Position numbers and translations under genes: made by a program. A stretch of 8,054 nt of DNA from Candidatus Magasanikiibacteriota bacterium (GTDB taxonomy: Bacteria > Patescibacteriota > Patescibacteriia > Magasanikbacterales > 2-02-FULL-50-9b), in NCBI GenBank assembly GCA_026396555.1, contig JAPLWO010000091.1, positions 1-8,054 of the forward strand. The letters run 5' to 3'. Below, piece after piece: positions 7,041 to 8,054 of the stretch (position 1 is its first letter; each line of letters opens with the position of its first letter). The notes under the pieces are model-generated. The model saw only the letters and a program-made list of their open reading frames with translations, ran no database searches and was not told the DNA's origin.

Positions 7041-8054
7041 ACAAAACAATATGCTATTTTGGTGATTACGATTCGACATACGGCCGCACAAAGGTCATGA
7101 TATACGGTTTGAGAGAGAGTGGTGCAACCGTTGTTGAATGTCGTGTTGATCCAAAGGATTCTTATAAATATTTTAAACTGTATAAAAAATATCATGAACT
7201 CGGTGTTTCGCCCGATGTAGTTATTATTGGATTTTCAGATACACGATTCATGCCGTTTTTCGCGAGACTCATTTTGAGAGGTCCAATTATAGTATGGGAC
7301 CCTTTATTTTCTTTTTACGATAATTGGGTTTTTGATCGTCAGCTTGTACGCGAACATAGTATTAAGGCTTTGTACCATTGGACCATTGATTGGTTGAGTT
7401 GCCGTGTCGTTGATCGAATCATATTAGATTTATTTGAACATATTAATTTTTTTGTCCAAGAATTTCATTTATCATCAAAAAAGTTTATTCGTTCTTTTAT
7501 CAGTGCCGATACACAAATTTTTTTTCCACGTCAAAAAAAAACGGATCAAGAAAATAAATTCTGTGTTGAATATCATGGAAAATATATTCCGGTACAAGGT
7601 GTAGATGTGATTGTTCGTGCGGCAAAATTGTTGGAGTATGATCTGACAATTAAATTTGTGTTAATTGGTGGAGGACAAACATATAATAAGGTTCGGAAAC
7701 TTGTTCATGAACTTGGCGTGTCGAATATTGAGTTTCTACCGAACCTTCCTGTTGAGGAACTACCTCGATATATTGCACAAGCTGATGTGTGTATGGGGTT
7801 GATTGGAGATATACCTCGAGTTGATCGTGCAATTCCAAATAAATTATATGAGGCGGCGGCTATGGCGCGCATATCTATTAATGCAGACGCTGCGGGAATC
7901 AAAGAGGTGTTTACGGATGGACAGGATGTTGTACTGATTAAGCGTGGAAGTCCAGAAGATCTTGCCGCGAAGATTGTATTTTTAAAAAATAATCCAGAAG
8001 AGCGACTGCGTTTAGCGAATAATGCATATCAAACGTTTATGGCGCGATGTACTC
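7037..8054 (+). CDS. GT4-type glycosyltransferase, 3' end cut by window
   Basis: An open frame of 339 codons runs to the window edge, so the last few tens of residues are missing. It is a GT-B glycosyltransferase of the GT4 type. The N-terminus MNKTICYFGDYDSTYGRTK is the family's acceptor-side opening. ISADTQIFFP (154-163) is the interdomain linker, close to the common pattern GaDt-x-x-FfP. In the donor domain, GKYIPVQGVD has Lys182 and Gln187 where Arg and Lys are usual. FVLIGGGQ, FLPNLPVEELPRYIAQADV and IPNKLYEAAAMA follow, with Lys269 and Glu272 in the donor pocket. The ATG start overlaps the RmlD-like stop by 4 bp (ATGA), so translation is probably coupled; no Shine-Dalgarno is seen. It is a good candidate to transfer the sugar made by the three upstream enzymes, but that is inferred from position only. 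Confidence 0.9.
   Translation, partial: MNKTICYFGDYDSTYGRTKVMIYGLRESGATVVECRVDPKDSYKYFKLYKKYHELGVSPDVVIIGFSDTRFMPFFARLILRGPIIVWDPLFSFYDNWVFDRQLVREHSIKALYHWTIDWLSCRVVDRIILDLFEHINFFVQEFHLSSKKFIRSFISADTQIFFPRQKKTDQENKFCVEYHGKYIPVQGVDVIVRAAKLLEYDLTIKFVLIGGGQTYNKVRKLVHELGVSNIEFLPNLPVEELPRYIAQADVCMGLIGDIPRVDRAIPNKLYEAAAMARISINADAAGIKEVFTDGQDVVLIKRGSPEDLAAKIVFLKNNPEERLRLANNAYQTFMARCT

Noticed and set aside
7650..7902. Two minus-strand open frames near the window end
   Set aside because: They lie antisense to the donor domain of the last glycosyltransferase, which runs uninterrupted through the region.

Overview
The window is a stretch of a surface-glycan (O-antigen, capsule or cell-wall polysaccharide) biosynthesis locus. 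It holds eight genes, is almost fully coding, and has no RNA genes, mobile elements, CRISPR arrays or long repeats that I can see. The DNA is AT-rich (about 38-40% GC by eye). Genes are packed tightly, with 4-bp start/stop overlaps, and use the standard bacterial code (TGA is a stop, TGG is Trp). None of the seven visible start codons has a recognisable Shine-Dalgarno sequence. The one intergenic region carries sigma70-like promoters. This fits a small-genome lineage such as Candidatus Patescibacteria/CPR, but that assignment is an inference and not secure.

Left block (1-2506, + strand): the C-terminal half of a GT4-type glycosyltransferase, a complete GT4-type glycosyltransferase that overlaps it by 4 bp, and an FkbM-family methyltransferase. 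Middle (2498-3781, - strand): a Wzx-like lipid-linked oligosaccharide flippase, tail-to-tail with the FkbM gene with a 9-bp coding overlap. A 127-bp divergent intergenic region (3782-3908) follows, with a good promoter for the flippase and a plausible one for the rightward genes. Right block (3909-8054, + strand): an NAD-dependent epimerase/dehydratase-type SDR, a three-domain sugar C-methyltransferase of the TylC3/TcaB9 type, an RmlD-like 4-ketosugar reductase, and a third GT4-type glycosyltransferase cut off by the window end.

Read together, the right block looks like a cassette that makes a C-methylated (branched) deoxysugar nucleotide and then transfers the sugar. The left block adds further sugars and an O-methyl group, and the flippase exports the lipid-linked unit. 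The nucleotidyltransferase and 4,6-dehydratase such a pathway needs (RmlA/RmlB or equivalents), the initiating phosphoglycosyltransferase and the polymerase/ligase are not in the window. No wholly new system is evident. The points most worth a second look are a missing catalytic lysine in the SDR, the SD-less and near-leaderless starts, and the inverted flippase gene with its overlapping convergent end.
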